This document shows, piece after piece, positions 12,842 to 12,888 of a stretch of DNA of 12,888 bases. The first letter of the stretch is position 1; every line of letters starts with the position of its first letter. The notes beneath the pieces are model-generated. The model ran no database searches and was not told the DNA's origin. It saw nothing but the letters and a program-made list of their open reading frames with translations. The stretch is from NCBI GenBank assembly GCA_013695925.1, contig JACCZO010000227.1:1-12888 (forward strand), in the 5' to 3' direction. This DNA is from Chthoniobacterales bacterium (lineage in GTDB: Bacteria; Verrucomicrobiota; Verrucomicrobiia; Chthoniobacterales; UBA10450). The position numbers and the translations under genes are program-made.

Positions 12842-12888
12842 CTGATCGGGGAGGGCATCTGATCGGGGACATCTGATCGGGGTCAGAT
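12839..12888. repeat. Tandem CATCTGATCGGGG repeats at the window end
   Basis: Exact 13-bp units start at 12839, 12856 and 12870 (spacings 17 and 14), with a degenerate CTGATCGGAGG copy just before. The last unit ends in ATCTGA-TCGGGG-TCAGAT, a 6-bp-stem hairpin at 12871-12888 that stops exactly at the window edge. This could be where an assembly broke in repeated DNA. Confidence 0.8.

Overview
The window is GC-rich bacterial DNA that most resembles Verrucomicrobiota, perhaps a soil Chthoniobacterales/Spartobacteria lineage. The clues are an autotransporter-associated beta-strand repeat protein with no translocator barrel, two paralogous outer-membrane barrels of DUF6268 type, a Pro-Pro-Ser-Ala-Phe-encoding heptamer minisatellite, the AATCCTGTT tandem element, GGTAGGGCGAG-type hairpins, and weak or absent Shine-Dalgarno sites before most genes. 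The assignment is inference from family content; no rRNA or tRNA gene was seen.

Layout. 1-1280 (+): the end of an unrecognised gene, then a secreted PDZ-domain protein without a protease domain. 1281-1465: short repeats. 1466-4728 (-): a secreted alpha/beta hydrolase followed 7 bp later by a large beta-strand-repeat passenger-like protein. Just upstream lies the remnant of a second hydrolase, fronted by a 7-bp tandem repeat. 4878-5251 (+): a wrecked MFS transporter carrying a frameshift and an internal deletion. 5448-7357 (-): an operon of an unrecognised secreted protein and an outer-membrane barrel overlapping by ATGA. 7518-9655 (+): a two-gene ABC-2 exporter (ATPase and permease, 4-nt overlap, strong RBS). 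9668-11618 (-): a second copy of the barrel/secreted-protein pair, diverged and in the opposite gene order. 11698-12841 (-): an HU-family protein, a frameshifted receiver-like gene, a 65-aa unknown, and repeats running to the window end.

How the genes may work together. The best candidate for an undescribed system is 5448-11618: two paralogous [secreted protein + outer-membrane barrel] pairs flanking one ABC-2 exporter. One pair is divergent from the exporter and the other convergent. The two secreted proteins share an N-terminal VDLA-x-L-x-x-G block, a conserved Cys and a C-terminal QLWPV block. A cell-envelope transport or resistance role is possible, but nothing in the sequence fixes a substrate.

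A second anomaly is the 9-mer GCCTAACGA. It occurs six times, always on the + strand, in genes of both orientations and in several reading frames, which suggests a function at the DNA level.
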